From Tricholoma matsutake (lineage: Eukaryota > Basidiomycota > Agaricomycetes > Agaricales > Tricholomataceae): a stretch of DNA of 64,000 nt. Each line of letters opens with the position of its first letter. The stretch's first letter is position 1. Of this stretch, positions 1-12,700 are shown one piece after another. A model generated the notes under the pieces. It saw only the letters and a program-made list of their open reading frames with translations, was not told the origin of the DNA and made no database searches. The DNA lies in contig AP026549.1 of assembly GCA_026075535.2 (NCBI GenBank), positions 8,060,001 through 8,124,000 of the forward strand, given 5' to 3'. Both the position numbers and the translations under genes were made by a program.

Positions 1-540
1 GCAGGGCCAGACAACAAGAACCCCGGCACCCCCCACTGCTGCAAGCAACTGCTCGCAGGGTGGATAGAGGGTGCTAATAGCCGATGACAATGGGAGGGAG
101 AATGACAATGACAATGGGAGGGAGAATGACAATGACAATGGGAGGGAGAATGACAATGACAATGGTGGAGCAGGGACAGCAGGACAGGGCCAGGTCAGAG
201 TGACCCCTCGAATGCACAGGGGGGAATATTAAATTGGTTTTGCAGCCCCTCCCCTTTTGTAATGCAGGGGTGGGGCCAATATTTAATTATACAGTAGTTT
301 GTCCCCCTCCCCTCACAGAAATGTGAGGACAGGGTTTTTTTCTACTTGTGTTGTACCCCTTGCACAAATCTGAGAGGACTAATTCAATATATATTTTTGC
401 TCTTCTCCCTTGCCTTGTGCAAACAGTACATTGAGCAGAAGATGACGACAGGGAGGAGGTGACAATGACAATGATGACAATGTTTTATATTAAATGTAAT
501 TGTAAATAACTAAATAACAATTGATGATTGGGTTTTCCTG
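1..540 (+). mobile_element. Possible retroelement 3' tail (uncertain)
   Basis: There is no gene here. A purine run at 217-226 (CAGGGGGGAA) followed by TATTAAATTGG resembles a polypurine tract at the start of a 3' LTR, and the sequence after it is T-rich with TATA-like runs. No second LTR, TSD or coding domain is visible in the window, so this stays a weak inference. Between 541 and 764 nothing is recognisable. Confidence 0.25.
86..157. repeat. 24-bp tandem repeat, three perfect copies
   Basis: Three identical head-to-tail copies of a 24-bp unit made of GACAAT and GGGAGGGAGAAT blocks occupy 86-157, and a degraded GACAATG run continues to about 166. A similar GACAATGACAATGATGACAATG stretch occurs near 462-482, so both may belong to one repetitive sequence. 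Confidence 0.85.
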
Positions 541-764
541 ATGTCTCCTGAGGACTCGTTCATGCCAGGCGCAGCTATGGCCCAACCTGAACAAGTTGAG
601 TTTGATTCCAACTGCCACTGTCTGCCATCAACTCAAGTTGATCTCAGCGCCTGTGTCCTAATTTGTCATGATACTCTAGCAGGTTAAATCAACAGTGAGG
701 AATTGCGGAAATAGTCTTTCGTGACTCGTCATAGACTCAGGAGAATCGATCGGCACTTCGCGAA

Positions 765-2804
765 TTATTTTTTTAATACTTTTGGCTCCGGAAATGAAGT
801 ACAGGAAGATATCGACCAGAGGCGTTCAAAGTACGCCCTCGTTTTCATTTGTCTCCTGAATGGAAAAACCGTAAGAAAATGAAGCATAAAACCATTCCAG
901 CTAGCACCTTCGGCGACGTCTTGTGTTTGGGTGGTATCGACTCGAATCGCGATATCTGGGAAGGTTTTGGCATTGAAAGACCTGTTGGCCACGCCCGTCC
1001 CAGTCGGTGGTATTGTTAAGAAGAAGTGACCTGCATCGTCGGCGTGCCGAGAGTGAGACATACTTCTTCGAGCATTCAACGTTGCGAGAAAAGAAATGGT
1101 GTAAACTATATCTGGGTAAACAAGTGCAGAGTCGGAAGTTTTTATGAGACTCACGACGTCCCATACTGCAGTAAAACGCCGCATACAACTGAGTCTCTGG
1201 TGCCACTAGCCCCTACATCATACATTAAAAAGACAGGATGGTATAAAATAAGATACAATGCTTACTGAGATAAAAGAACCTGTCGAGCAAAGGCTGAGCT
1301 GTATGATCAGTATGGGTTCCGTACTACGTTCTCACGGGACAATGCACCTAGCCAACCTACAGTGCATTTATTAGCACCTACATTTTGCAAAACATATAAC
1401 AAACCTTACATTCCAGTATTCACGACGAACAAGATCTGGTGGGTAAGTCGTAAGCTTGGAAGCTCCATGAGAAAACATCAAATTTACAAGTCTATTTATC
1501 ATGGTTTCCGAGCTGGAGAGGTTAACGTTGAGACATCAGTGATACCATCAAATATATTGTAGATTGGCAGACCTTCTCACACCCGTACGAGCCTTGTGGA
1601 GCAGGACACAAAGAGAAAGAGTGATGATGATATCAATCGCAGTGGCAAGCGCAACGACGGTCGAGGTGACAGCCTGCGAGTAGGGGCATATTAGTGATGG
1701 GAAGAGGCTTCGGAAGCAACTGAATACAGACCGAGGTGGCTGGCACACGATCGAAAGTACCGGCCTTAAACCTGGAGCACTGATCTAAGTAAATGAAGGA
1801 GAGAACAACCTAATAAAATGCTCACGCTAGAATCATCCAGGCTAAAATGCGGTATTTCTGAATAAGAACGCTCATGTCTATCTGAGAGACTCGTACCCAT
1901 TCCTAGACCTATTATGTGTAGAAATGTTAAGGGCAAAATGGTTGTGAACTATGTAAAACTCTCACAAAAGTCGGCTATCACGGAGACAAGGATGATTCCT
2001 GCCAGCCACGCATTTCGTTTGCTCACTGAGAAGGCAGCTGACATTGGTCCGTTACCCCAGAAATTCGAGATACTCACATATCCATACACGCATAGTATAA
2101 AAGCTTGACGTGAACTATTACATAGAAATCACAGGAGCTTTCATGAAAGCTTACCCTTGGACAAGCGCCGCAGTGAGATTCTGAAGAAGAATAAATTACG
2201 ATCAGAACTCCAGAAACCAACGAAATACCGTGTAGAGTGCTTCTAGCTGTATACAAAGTAATGGCCAGTTCGTAATGAATTCAGAGAAGGGCATACCACA
2301 AAGGACCTGTAATTGGTATGTTAGTTGAATGTTACAATGACACCAGGAACGATGTACCAGACCACAGTTTTGAGGACGTGAGGGTTCCTAACAGTATTTA
2401 GGGAAGATCGAGATTGAGAGTAGTAAACAGTTATAAACGTACGTGTAATTCGTTACTAGATAATGATAAACTACGAAGGATTCAGTCAGAGGATCAAAAA
2501 CAGGCCACAACGTAGTCACTTGAGTGCGAAATTAACACTTGATGGACAGTGTTGAAAATAACAGTCAGGAATACCTGAATATGTAATTTGAATATCGAAT
2601 AGAACAAATGTTGTACCACTTACCAGCACCTTCAGATACAAGCGATCCTCGGGATACTCTAATTGGAACGTAAATCCGCCGTTTCCCAGAAGAATAGTAT
2701 TCCATACTTGTATAATAATAGAAGGTTTGCACCAAGGTGGCGCCGTATAGGATGGCACTGACGATCACACCAATGAGGATCGCGCCCATCCTTGGTTTGG
2801 ACAT
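765..2804 (-). CDS. DUF6534-type seven-helix membrane protein
   Basis: This is a multi-exon gene of the DUF6534 family, Agaricomycete integral membrane proteins of unknown function. The first exon (2804-2708) gives GAILIGVIVSAILYGATLVQ, the family's first helix. Intron 2707-2659 joins it to KYPEDRLYLKVL (2658-2624). Further blocks read FYTMRVW near 2105-2085, SKRNAWLAGIILVSVIADF near 2025-1960, and AIDIIITLSLCVLLHKARTG near 1655-1580. Near 1200-1155 comes AAFYCSMGR, then intron 1154-1112, then the last exon 1111-765 beginning HIVYTISFLATLNARRS, where ATLNARRS is the family's C-terminal signature. Middle exon boundaries are approximate; one or two joins (around 2330 and 1550) are unclear, so damage cannot be excluded. 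A Met codon five residues upstream at 2813 is an alternative start. Confidence 0.72.
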
Positions 2805-3199
2805 ATAGAGCATGAGAAACTAGAAGAAACCCGTGATGGAAGCAACTCACGTATTATCCAGTGTTAGTTCAACCCTAAGCATGACTTCCTGCACCCAGAG
2901 AGAAAAGAACGAAAGTTACCAAAGGTTACCTGTACACAACCACAGTGTACACGTTAAAATGGTAAATCTCGGCCCTTAAAAGGCTACTCCCGACATTGAA
3001 CAATATTTCCGAAACACTCTGAACCTTATAAAGATTAGAAGACCAGGAACAAATCAGGGTCATCATAGCCCCTAGTAACTAAAAAAATTCTTGTTTAGAA
3101 ACACTATAGTTCGCGATGCATATAAGTGCATATATACATGAAAGTTTCGTTGCACGCACATCAGACTTTATAGGTTGTGCTTTTTATCGAGCACTTGCA

Positions 3200-4900
3200 T
3201 GGTTTCGGATTGCTGCAAAGTTTGAGGGTCGATCAGAATCTGAAGGGCACGTGTGCAATTAAGGTGTGGAGCTGACCTCATCCATATTATTCCTGATGAG
3301 CCGGGGTAATCTTCACGCTATCCTCCACCGCCTTTGAGATATTGAAGACGGCGAGATAGAAGCTAAGACGAGGGAGCAATCTGGAGCAATGAGCTTCAGC
3401 CAGGTGCATGCCTGAATAAACTAAAGTATGAACCTGCATAACATTAAAATGAGCGTGGCGAGCCGCGAGAGGCCGCGAGAGGGAAGAAACTAACGGTCAG
3501 CGAAGCTTAGTCATGATTCGTTGAGAACGGAATACTCCATCGCTAATTGAACGCCTGCATACGGCAAAACTCTGATATCCGACACACGGACTTGCCAATC
3601 GGCAAAACATTGTTCCATCTGACCACTGCGTCTACATAAGGGTAGGTTGGGTCAATCGGCAAAGTGGGAAGCCTGTCGTTACCAATGACGCATCGATTTC
3701 AGCCTGAGCTTCCTTCTGTACATCTGAAGCGCGAAAACGTATCTCAGGAAGCGCCATAAATCGCCCTGAGAAGAGAGTATATTCTGCCGATACAGTAGTA
3801 TCTACGCCACCTTTTGCTGAGAGGGAAGATGTTAGACGACTATGAGATCGAAGAAACTTCTTACCTCTACATCGAACTGGCAGTCATTGATTCGCTCAAG
3901 ACACTCACCTGAACGTCGATCGCGAACATAGTTGAAAGACTTCCTAAGCCCTCAACGTTCAACGTGCCATACACACTAAAACCTGATCCTTGTCCTGACG
4001 ACATGAGAGATCTGTGAGACTTCGAAGAAGGATGTCAGCGAACGAGCAACAGCACGTTGCTCCTCAACGTTACATAACTGGAAAATAAAATTCGACTCAC
4101 CCTGTATCGCGTAAATCCCGAGCGACTGTTGCGAGTGAACGTCACTTGACGGGTAACAACCCTTGATCAATGTTCGTGACAGGTCGATCTGCTGCAGCAA
4201 ACTTGTTAGGATCAACTTGCGTGGCAAACGGACCTAAAAAAGCATCGAGAAACAGCATCCTTCTATGAATAAGGAAGGCGCATATCACGCCATTCAGAAC
4301 AAACCAACAGACATCCGAGTCATGATACTTCAAGTTCTCACTCAGCTTGTACTTCAACTGACTGAGTCGAAGTTTCCAACTGGAAAGTCGTGAGGGAACG
4401 TTGGAGAACTTTCCGCACGTACACCTAGACTCATAACCATTCGCTAAACTCAGACAGGTTATAATCAACGAACTTGAGACGCCACCCCGATGGGTGGGCT
4501 GTGCACATCATATCTTCCAAATGAAAGAGACCTTGCGGGTTGCTTGCAGGAGCAAGGTCACCAGGTGATACTGACCGAACGGCGTAGATAGTTCCCTGTT
4601 TATCCAGCTCGTCCATTACATACTCACCCATGGTCGTGACACAGCAGACGCCGCCTAGAGTCCCAATAATAAGTAGGATTGGATCGAGGGAACGTAGGCC
4701 CCATCCAAACTAGACGGTATATGTGCCACATTCTGAACGTTGGATCAGAACTGCATGGGGAGCATTATTGAAACCTGCGACACACGCTGACGGGAGGTAA
4801 TTCCTTCGGACTTCTTCAATCTAGAATACTTCTGCATCATACAGAGACCCGGAATACAGCTGCCGCGATGTAAAACATCATAGTAGGGACATTTACTAGA
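3200..4900 (-). pseudogene. Decayed cytochrome P450
   Basis: Fragments of a fungal P450 appear in the right order on the minus strand but in different frames with stops between. They are: a hydrophobic N-terminal stretch near 4880; DELDKQGTIYA near 4620-4580 (the usual LLDKR..IYSDRP region); an I-helix block GGVDTTVS near 3810-3790; PEIRFRASDVQKEAQAEID near 3755-3690; YPYVDAVVRW near 3640; then MHLAEAH and FNISKAVEDS near 3410-3315 (the region after the heme loop). The heme-binding Phe-Gly...Cys loop cannot be read intact. The family match rests on AGxDTT-like and AQAEID motifs; the pseudogene call on stops and missing segments. Intergenic 2805-3200 shows nothing else. Confidence 0.6.
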
Positions 4901-6742
4901 ACAGCGGAGATAAGAGTCCACTAAAGCGACCGTGGAGAAGTCGTACTGAAGTCGTGTTGCAGCCAGACCTTCAGATAAGAATACGTTCTAATCAGGTAAG
5001 TACGGCACGAGCTATGATGATTGGGGCTCCGTTCGATGGGTTATTCCCGTTCCGGATACGATGCAAAGGTGTATGCAACACTTGCGTGGGTGGTCCAGAC
5101 ATTCCTTTGACAGAAATGCAGCCTCGTGAATCGTGGTGAATGGATTGACCGAAGGAGTGAACCACCTATGTATGTTATGTAAGTGCAATATAGCCTGTGT
5201 AATCAATTCAGGGGTCACTTCGATCCTGAACCTTGGAAAAAATAAAAATGTTTATCCAACGCGCAGAGCGTGATGGGTAATAGACTGGTAGCCCCGCTCA
5301 AGGTTCTGCTACTAGTCTGCTCCCATCGTCCTAATATTGATGAAAAATGGCACATAGCTGTAAGCATCGATAGATTAAATACATAACACGTCACCCACCA
5401 TTCGCCTTGTCTTGAAAAAATGGCTGAGATCTGAGGTCTGAGAGACTGCTTGAGAGACTTTGACAAATTAGGTAGGTTTGTAAGTGCTGGTTGGTACCGG
5501 GGGCATTCCCCAATGATTAATGAACCCTCAGAATAAATTGTGAGTAAATATGCATCCATATGATTGCAATGTACCTCCATGACTGTGCCATTGTGCCATG
5601 CAGAAGAAATTGAGGACGTTGTTCACTGTCCTATTCCCAAGTGGGATATTAGAGAATGTGTGGCAGGATTCGAGTAGGATTGGTTGTAAGACGTAAGAGC
5701 GTTAGCCGAATAAACCAAACCCCGAGGTTTTTACGGGACGCCGGATTTCCCGGGAGGCCCTATCCGAAAACGCAATGTTACATTGAATCAAGTAGTTCAT
5801 CCTCTGTCCGACCAGATTCTTGGCAACTAAGTAATTGCTAAACAGAGGTTGGAGGTTGAGATGATACGATGTATATCGAGTGTCCAAGTTTCGTCTTCGC
5901 GCCAAACTCATCTTTCTTTCAGTCTTTAGATGATCCTTCACGTAACGAGTCGAATTTCACTGCCGACGACTCCCAAAAAAAAAAAACACACAAGTTTTCT
6001 TCCGCTTTCTCAATCACTGTCATCCAAGGACCAGAATCCAAACGCTATATGTGGATATCACTGATATGATTATTTTCTTACCTCACGGATACTATGCTCT
6101 GGCAGCTCTGTGCCAAGCTACATACATACATACTTAAAAAAATAAGCCCTACATGCCTTTGATGATCGATATACAACATACATTAAGCTCTTGTGCTTTG
6201 TGACGGGGCCCATAAAGTACACAGCGATCCACTTAACCTGCAAGCCGATCTAAACCCACCCCGCTCATTTTTCAAGTTGCCTTACATACATATCAAGGGT
6301 CCTGGGTGAAAGCGCGACCGCCTTAAGCTGTCTTCGTTTCCACATTTGCAAAACGCCGCTCCGAATATACGTCATAACGTCATACGAGACCCTGACTTAT
6401 AAACAGATTCTTTTATTATCTAGGCGCCGCTATCACCCCATGGCCATCAGTGGTCAGTGGGCATCATCTCAGTGTGGCAAGTGGCAGGGAAGGTTTCGTC
6501 GTGACCTTCTTTGATGGTTGCCTGCCTGTGCCCATTTGTGCGCGTGCCCGGGAGATATACATTACTCTTGTTGGAGTTACTCCGGATAACTCCACCTCGG
6601 TTTAACAATTGGTTCATCCTACAAGGCTACAACCCCATGACCTTTTTTTTAATACAGTGGTCCACAAACAGCGTGTACTCATTTTTAGTTGCAACTTCAT
6701 TCATTCCTTACACCTTTCGAATTGCTCTTACTCGACCCTTCT
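4901..6742. other. Intergenic, no gene recognised
   Basis: Only short overlapping reading frames without recognisable domains are present on either strand. The longest, on the minus strand at 5215-5580, shows no family motif. Nothing supports a gene. Confidence 0.5.
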
Positions 6743-7016
6743 TATACTGTCACAACTATAATTAGCAACAAGGTAGACTAAGTTACGCATCGAGGAACTC
6801 CACTAAGTTAGACTCGTAACCACTCCCTCGTAACATGTATGAGCGGCTCTAAGCGTTCGACGATACCTAGCTCACGTATATACTGTCACAACTATAATTA
6901 GCAACAAGGTAGTCAGGACTGCCGCATCGAGGAACTCCAATAAGTTAGACTCGTAACCACTCCCTCGTAACATATATGAGCGGCTCGGAGCGTTCGACGA
7001 TGACCTAGCTCACGTA
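6743..7016. repeat. Tandem duplication, unit about 136 bp
   Basis: Copy 1 (6743-6878) and copy 2 (6879-7016) both begin TATACTGTCACAACTATAAT and end CCTAGCTCACGTA. They differ by scattered substitutions and a small insertion near the middle. The divergence indicates an old local duplication. No coding capacity is evident. Between copy 2 and the next gene the sequence is A-rich, with a 28-nt poly(A) run at 7356-7383. Confidence 0.88.
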
Positions 7017-7389
7017 CGACGAGGGATCAATTACCAATCTAGAATTGCAGGTCCCAAAGCAATCGGCAACAAGCAAGTAAAAATCGTGTATATGTGTTGT
7101 AAAACAAAACAAAAAAAAACAAAAAAACATACTACCAAGTATGAAGCGGGGGGGGGACCAGCCAGTGGCTTCAAATCGTAAGAGCACGGGGGCACGACTG
7201 TAACGCTACAGAAGCCATAAAACTGGTACGAAGAAAGAAAAAAAAAGAAAAGAATCAAGACGAATCACCCCATCGCACGCACAGGCATAAAAAGACCGAG
7301 GTGTCGCACATAACAGAACAAAAGAAGAAGAAAAAAAGGAAACGTAAGGAAGGGCAAAAAAAAAAAAAAAAAAAAAAAAAAAAGACACA

Positions 7390-9632
7390 TCAGTTAGTCC
7401 GAGGCCATGGGTGCTGCAGCTGGCCATGTATCCGTCGATCCCACATCGACGACTCCTCCGCATCTAATTCTGCAGAATACCCATCCGAATCCGGGTTACT
7501 CACCGGATAAGTCCCAGCGCAATTCTCCCCCCCCCCTCCTCCACGTAAACTGTGCGGTGGACTCGCAGACATCATGCTCCGCATCTCAGATGAAAAATTG
7601 GACTGTAGGCTGGCTCCGAGATCTGGTAGGGAGAATGACGTGAACGGAGGAGCGCCGAATGGGTCCGCTGATGAGTCCGCACCACCACCACTACCACCAC
7701 CAAAGTTGTGGGGTTCGGAGGTAAAGTCGAATTGGTGGCTTGAGCGCGAGGACGAGGAGGACGAAGATGATCGGCTTCGCGCGATTGGGGGGGATAGGTT
7801 GGGGCCTGCGAGATAGTTTCGGTTACCCCATGACCCAGACCCACCACAGCCGGGGTATACGACTCCAGCGGATTGGCTCCTGACAAGCCCAGGATCGTAG
7901 GAATTTCCTACGACACCACTACCACTGCTGTTATTTTGCATGGGAGGACGAATGTTGTCAAAAGTGTCCGTCGTGATCGTGCCGTCACCGGTGGCGAAGA
8001 TGGAAGAAGCGGGTGCGAGCGTTTCTCTCCTGCAATCGTACCCGTCCTCGCGACCGAGATCGCACTCGCATGTTTCTGGTGAACATTTACATAGGACGCC
8101 GCAGCATTGCTGGAGCCTGTATCTGCCGTCGAGGCTTAAGGAAGGCTCGGGTATAGGCGAGAGGTAATTGTCCCATGCACCCTGCTGCTCCTGCTGTTGC
8201 GAAGCACCACCGGTCGGCGGTGAATTACGAGGAAGAGAAGAAACCTCTCTAATCCACTCGTCGATCGACTCTGCTTGGTAAGCGTCAAATATTGATAAAG
8301 AGCTGTCCGGGGGAAGAGACGCCGGCAGGGAAAGGATGGTGCAGTCGAGGCAGGTGTTACATACACCTGGGTTTGTACAAGATGAGAAGGCAGAAGAAGA
8401 TGGTGCGGCGCCGTTATGCTGGCGACAACCAGGGCAGGTACAGCTATCGCCACATCCGCATGTAGACGGGAACGCCGTCCCCATGACTGACCCACCACCA
8501 CCTGTGCTTTCTATCGAACGTTTCGACGGAGCGGAGAATGCAGCGGCAGCTTCTACTGCGCGGAGTTGATCTCTGAAAGTACGCTCCTCGGCGGGTAAGG
8601 GTCGGGTGGTCATGGAGACATTATCCTGAATCAAGATGTTCGGGACGGAACGGTTGCGATACTGGTCATACGATTGCTGCTCATTGTGAGCGAGGTCGTA
8701 GGCGCGGCCATACGGACTGAAAAGTAGATTTTCATGGGAATAATGGCGAGAATGGTGGCCGTGTGTGAAACCCGACTGTGGGTGGTGCGAGGCCCCGTCC
8801 ATGGGACGTGGAAGGACGGGACGTAGTTCTGCGAGACGAGCTAATATGTGCGATGGGGTTCGGGAAGAGTTGGAGGGAACTTGGGGTGAGGCGTCAGTTG
8901 AAATATCAGCTGCTGTCGGGCGAATACCCGAATTGTTGGTGCCCCTCCTAAGTCTAAGGGCGCTCTTTCGTGAGGTGCAACAGTTGCATGCCCATCCCGA
9001 TTTGCACTTACAGCCTGTGGTTTGATCAGCATTGCTAGGGAAAAGGAGGGATCGCCCGTAGCAAAAGCTGCATACCACCATTGTCGGAATCAGAGGACAC
9101 AGGGTCAGGAGAAGTTTGGAGTGCGACGGACGCTCCCAAGGCTTCAGGTAAGCCATTAGGGAACGTCGCACTTCCTGGAATCTTAGTGTGACCTACATAA
9201 AGGGGCATTCTTATGGCTAAGCTAACCGTAGAACAAAAGGTCTGTGGTGAGACACACCTTTCTTTATGGCGGGAGGAAGGATTACGGTGGTATTATCTTC
9301 TCTTGCTTCACAGAGACATTTAACGTGAACTTGTTTAGTTTTGCGTAACTCGCGACAATGGTCGCATTGGGTGACGGGTCGGCCTTTCTTTTTTATTTCG
9401 AAAAGTGGACGGTCGGTGTGTCTACAAGTGGAAGACCTGTGACCTTTGATACAAGTCTCGCTAGAACGCGAAAAATAAAAAAAAGGAAAAACAAAACAAA
9501 AGTCAAACGAAACGAAAAGAGCTAGATTTTTTTTTTTTTTGAAGCAACTCACCACGCATATTTATTGCCATTGATGAGGACCTGTTTGAGATGAATGAAA
9601 GAATGAAAGAATGAAAGATAAGAAGTTACCAT
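7390..9632 (-). CDS. Copper-fist transcription factor (Cuf1/Mac1/Ace1 type)
   Basis: This encodes a predicted nuclear copper-responsive regulator of 652 residues. Inferred exons: 9632-9630 (the ATG alone), 9581-9553, 9460-9258, 9174-9076, 9014-7390, all with GT-AG introns and consistent phase. The joined N-terminus reads M-VLINGNKYACETCIKGHRS, the copper-fist zinc module, followed by CRHTDRPLFEIKKKGRP, which carries the family's minor-groove GRP motif, then QCDHCRELR and HVKCLC. The remainder is long, Ser/Gly-rich and low complexity. It contains Cys-rich blocks CKCKSGWACNCC, CGCGDSCTCPGC and CGVLCKCSPETCECD, resembling the copper-sensing Cys clusters of Mac1/Cuf1. Known members control copper and iron uptake or metallothionein genes; which applies here is not shown. 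The start depends on the ATG-only exon. Confidence 0.88.
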
Positions 9633-12600
9633 GATTGGTGAAGGGGGAACACCCCGCCCGCCAACTGGTTGGACGGTGTGCTATTGAGATATGAGCACTG
9701 GGGAGTGGTATGAGTGTTGAGACAACATAGTGGAGGTCTGATGTTGACCATAGTTGACAGGCCCGGTTCCTCCTTTTTGCACGCACGGGCCAATGCACTG
9801 CTTCTCCGTAAACATACCACAACATTGTCCCGCACCTATTTCTCCTCGTGACTTCCATCACACGCGCCCTTTATGCCAGAGGTCTTTGATCAAATAACAA
9901 TTATCTCTCGCTCTACCGTCTTTCCGCTTCATTAGAAACAACGACTTGACACAGGGATCCGCGTTGCTATAAGCTGCTCTGGCCAAGCCATATACGTATA
10001 TACACAAGGCTATCAGCCAGCCCAAAAGGAGGCTTTTTTTTGTTCCCCGGTATCTATTATTCCCGAACACCTACGTATACGGAGTATTCGTAAATTCGAT
10101 GCGGAGGATCGCATGTTGACGCGTCGACTCTTATAATAGGACCTGTAAGGATATAATTAGAAGGATATCCGAGCAAGTGAGCTTCTCCGGATACGGTCCG
10201 GTTACACCCCCACCTCCGGGCCTTTCGGACATCATCTGCACTTACGGAGTCTTGACCAGGGTTTCGGTAGAGTTTCGGTGATAATATTGACGAGTTACTA
10301 ATTGAATAGAATGCTACAGGGACACCACCGATCCACTTGTTATTACACTATCCCATATTTCACCTGGTCTAGATCTTCAAGCTTCAGGCTACTTATTTGC
10401 CACACGTCCTCCTGCAGGCGTTATATCGCGGGAAGCCTTTTGACGTACGCCTGTCGGTACACGATGCAGGCCGAGGCTTCAACAATCTAGCCCATATACA
10501 TTGCATCCTTTCAAAATGTTCCCAGCTGTCATCGAGCACATGTATCTATTCAGTTCCTCACGTCATATGGTTCTTGTTGTTGGTTGCTTCCACTGTTCCC
10601 GTTATCTCCGACTTCCAAGATTCATTGTACATCCCCCATGCTTCCTATACACCCTGTTCGTACATTAGGGGTAGTCTTTGGTCAATGGATGCCCCCTTGC
10701 TCCTGTCTGACAATACTCTTCTTCCTGCTTTCATTGCGGTACGTGAAGCACGCCTCGCGATCCATATCGTTCAGACGGTGACAACCACGTCCGTTTCTGT
10801 TTCTGCGACCCCGTAAAACGGTCATCATCATCCATACCTTCCCCCTACTCAGACTACCTCGTTCAATAACATGGGACTGGGCTGGGACTTTTATGCATTT
10901 CTTGGCTTTGCAGGATTCCAAAACGTTTCGCCTCAGGTACATTCTACTTATAACCTTGAAATAGATAGATTTTGGCATCTACTTTAAAACAAAAAAAAAG
11001 GTTCCGCCTAACTCAATGCCTATCACAAATACACACTTCTGGAAATCACGGTGAAAAGTGCGATAGGCGTCATCGGGTAATTTGTGGGATCCCTCTAATC
11101 CAGAAGCAGTAACAACAAACAAGGAGGAGGGGGGGGGGGGGATCAGAAGACTGAGAAGTGCACCCGCAACAAACAGGGAGCACATCGAGGAAGAGGCGTG
11201 GCCACAGGAGGTAGAAGGTGGAGCTTCCTGCTCATGGAGCAGAGCAGTTTTCTTTTTTAAGTTATACTTACACTGCCATACAGCCCGCGTGAAACTTTCT
11301 TTGAGAACCGGCCGCGGTCATGTTATGTCGTGCCTGTGACCAACTCGATACAAATCCATGAAGGCTGCTACTTAGGCTCTAGCTGCTCCATCAGGCTTGT
11401 CTCAAAAGTTTCTCCGTAATTACCGACAGTACGGCCAAACGAATGATCCATACAGCCGTCGGACGGGGGCGCCCATCATACCTCAATGCAGATGACCTTT
11501 CATTTTCAGGAAGCCATTTTTGTTGTGGTGTGACTGTACGCAATGTTCATGCAATTATCTCTCTTTGACCTCATTCGTAAACACATAACAAAGGCAACGG
11601 TAGAGCGTATCTTTTGAGGGGTTCAGTGACTCTTTTTTTTTGTCGTTCCATGTTGTGCGTATTTCAATTTGCAAGACTTACTGATAAATTCAAAGGCCCC
11701 TCAACCCAACCTTATTCCCAGGTAAAAAAAAGAAAAAAAGAGTCGTTATAATGGACAATTGCTCGATCCATCATGACGCGAATAGTTGGTCATGGTAGTT
11801 GTTGATGTAGATTGTGGGTGCAAAGGGCTGTAAGTAACTTTAGTATACCGATATTCACGTGTCACTTGTACATTCTTCCCGCGAAGATTGGAACGTTTAA
11901 AAATATCGGATTTGATTGCGATTCTCTGTGTTTGCATGTGTGTGCGTGTCACACGCGTTCCTGATCGTAACTTGTAGACGTCCAAGTTTGTTCAGGCTTT
12001 CCTTCATCATCACTCTTGATCTTCGGACATCATTCCAAACTAACCCCTTCCATACGAACACATCTAACGGCTAGCTGTGGCTCGGCTCAGACCAAGGCAG
12101 CTTAGCTACATACATACGGTGAAACAGGAGTACATGCTGTACTTGGAGAAACTGATGAACGCATGGAGATCAGGCCATTCATGTGGACAGACTTATGTGA
12201 TTTGCACTTCACATGACATGTCCCTGCACCCAGGGTTGAACGTTGAACGTTGAGTCTCGATAAAGGTTTTCTATGATTCCAAGAGAGCGTACAAAACATG
12301 GTAGAGGGATATCTGAAAGCACATGTGAGTGTTCAATGTTCATTTGCGCATGCAGGCGCAGGGAAACCTTATGGAGCTCGCTCAAAACATACGGTCACCT
12401 AGCATGTGGAGTGAAAGTCAGCACATTTTGTGTCCATCCTTGGGAACGTCCTTCATGAACGAAATCAAACACAACACTGGGCGTAGTTGCTTGGCCCCAG
12501 CTCGGATTTGCTTGCATGGACCTATATGATGTACTATGGGTGAATCGGTTGTACACCGAGTGATTGCGCAATGTATAAAGCATAGAAATACAACGATCTC

Positions 12601-12700
12601 ATGAAATGATCCCAAGACGTTCTTTGTATAGCACTAATAGTGTCTATGTACCTAGATCAGCATCAAAATTCTGAGGATCGGGGCAGGCAAATATCTATCT
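9633..12700. other. Intergenic, no gene recognised
   Basis: About 3 kb between the copper-fist gene and alanine transaminase. Open frames such as 10397-10816 (+) show no family motif, no exon-like continuation and ordinary composition. There are homopolymer runs (poly-G near 11130, poly-T near 11635) and A-rich tracts near 11725. Part of this must hold the promoter of the copper-fist gene, but no specific site could be defended. Confidence 0.5.

Noticed and set aside
86..157. CRISPR-like array
   Set aside because: The repeats are contiguous without spacers, and the genome is eukaryotic.
3737..3751. A 15-nt GT...AG segment in the P450 relic as a second mini-intron
   Set aside because: It is in frame, below any plausible intron length, and removing it does not improve the family alignment.
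5215..5580. Minus-strand frame of about 120 codons
   Set aside because: No recognisable family and no splice-consistent neighbours; treated as intergenic.
7407..9025. Several plus-strand open frames of 60-104 codons opposite the copper-fist gene
   Set aside because: They are shadows of the GC-rich, Ser/Gly-biased minus-strand exon; they have no motifs and the minus strand carries a coherent gene.
10397..10816. Open frame of 139 codons on the plus strand
   Set aside because: No domain, no signal peptide, no exon continuation; overlapping frames on both strands are equally open.
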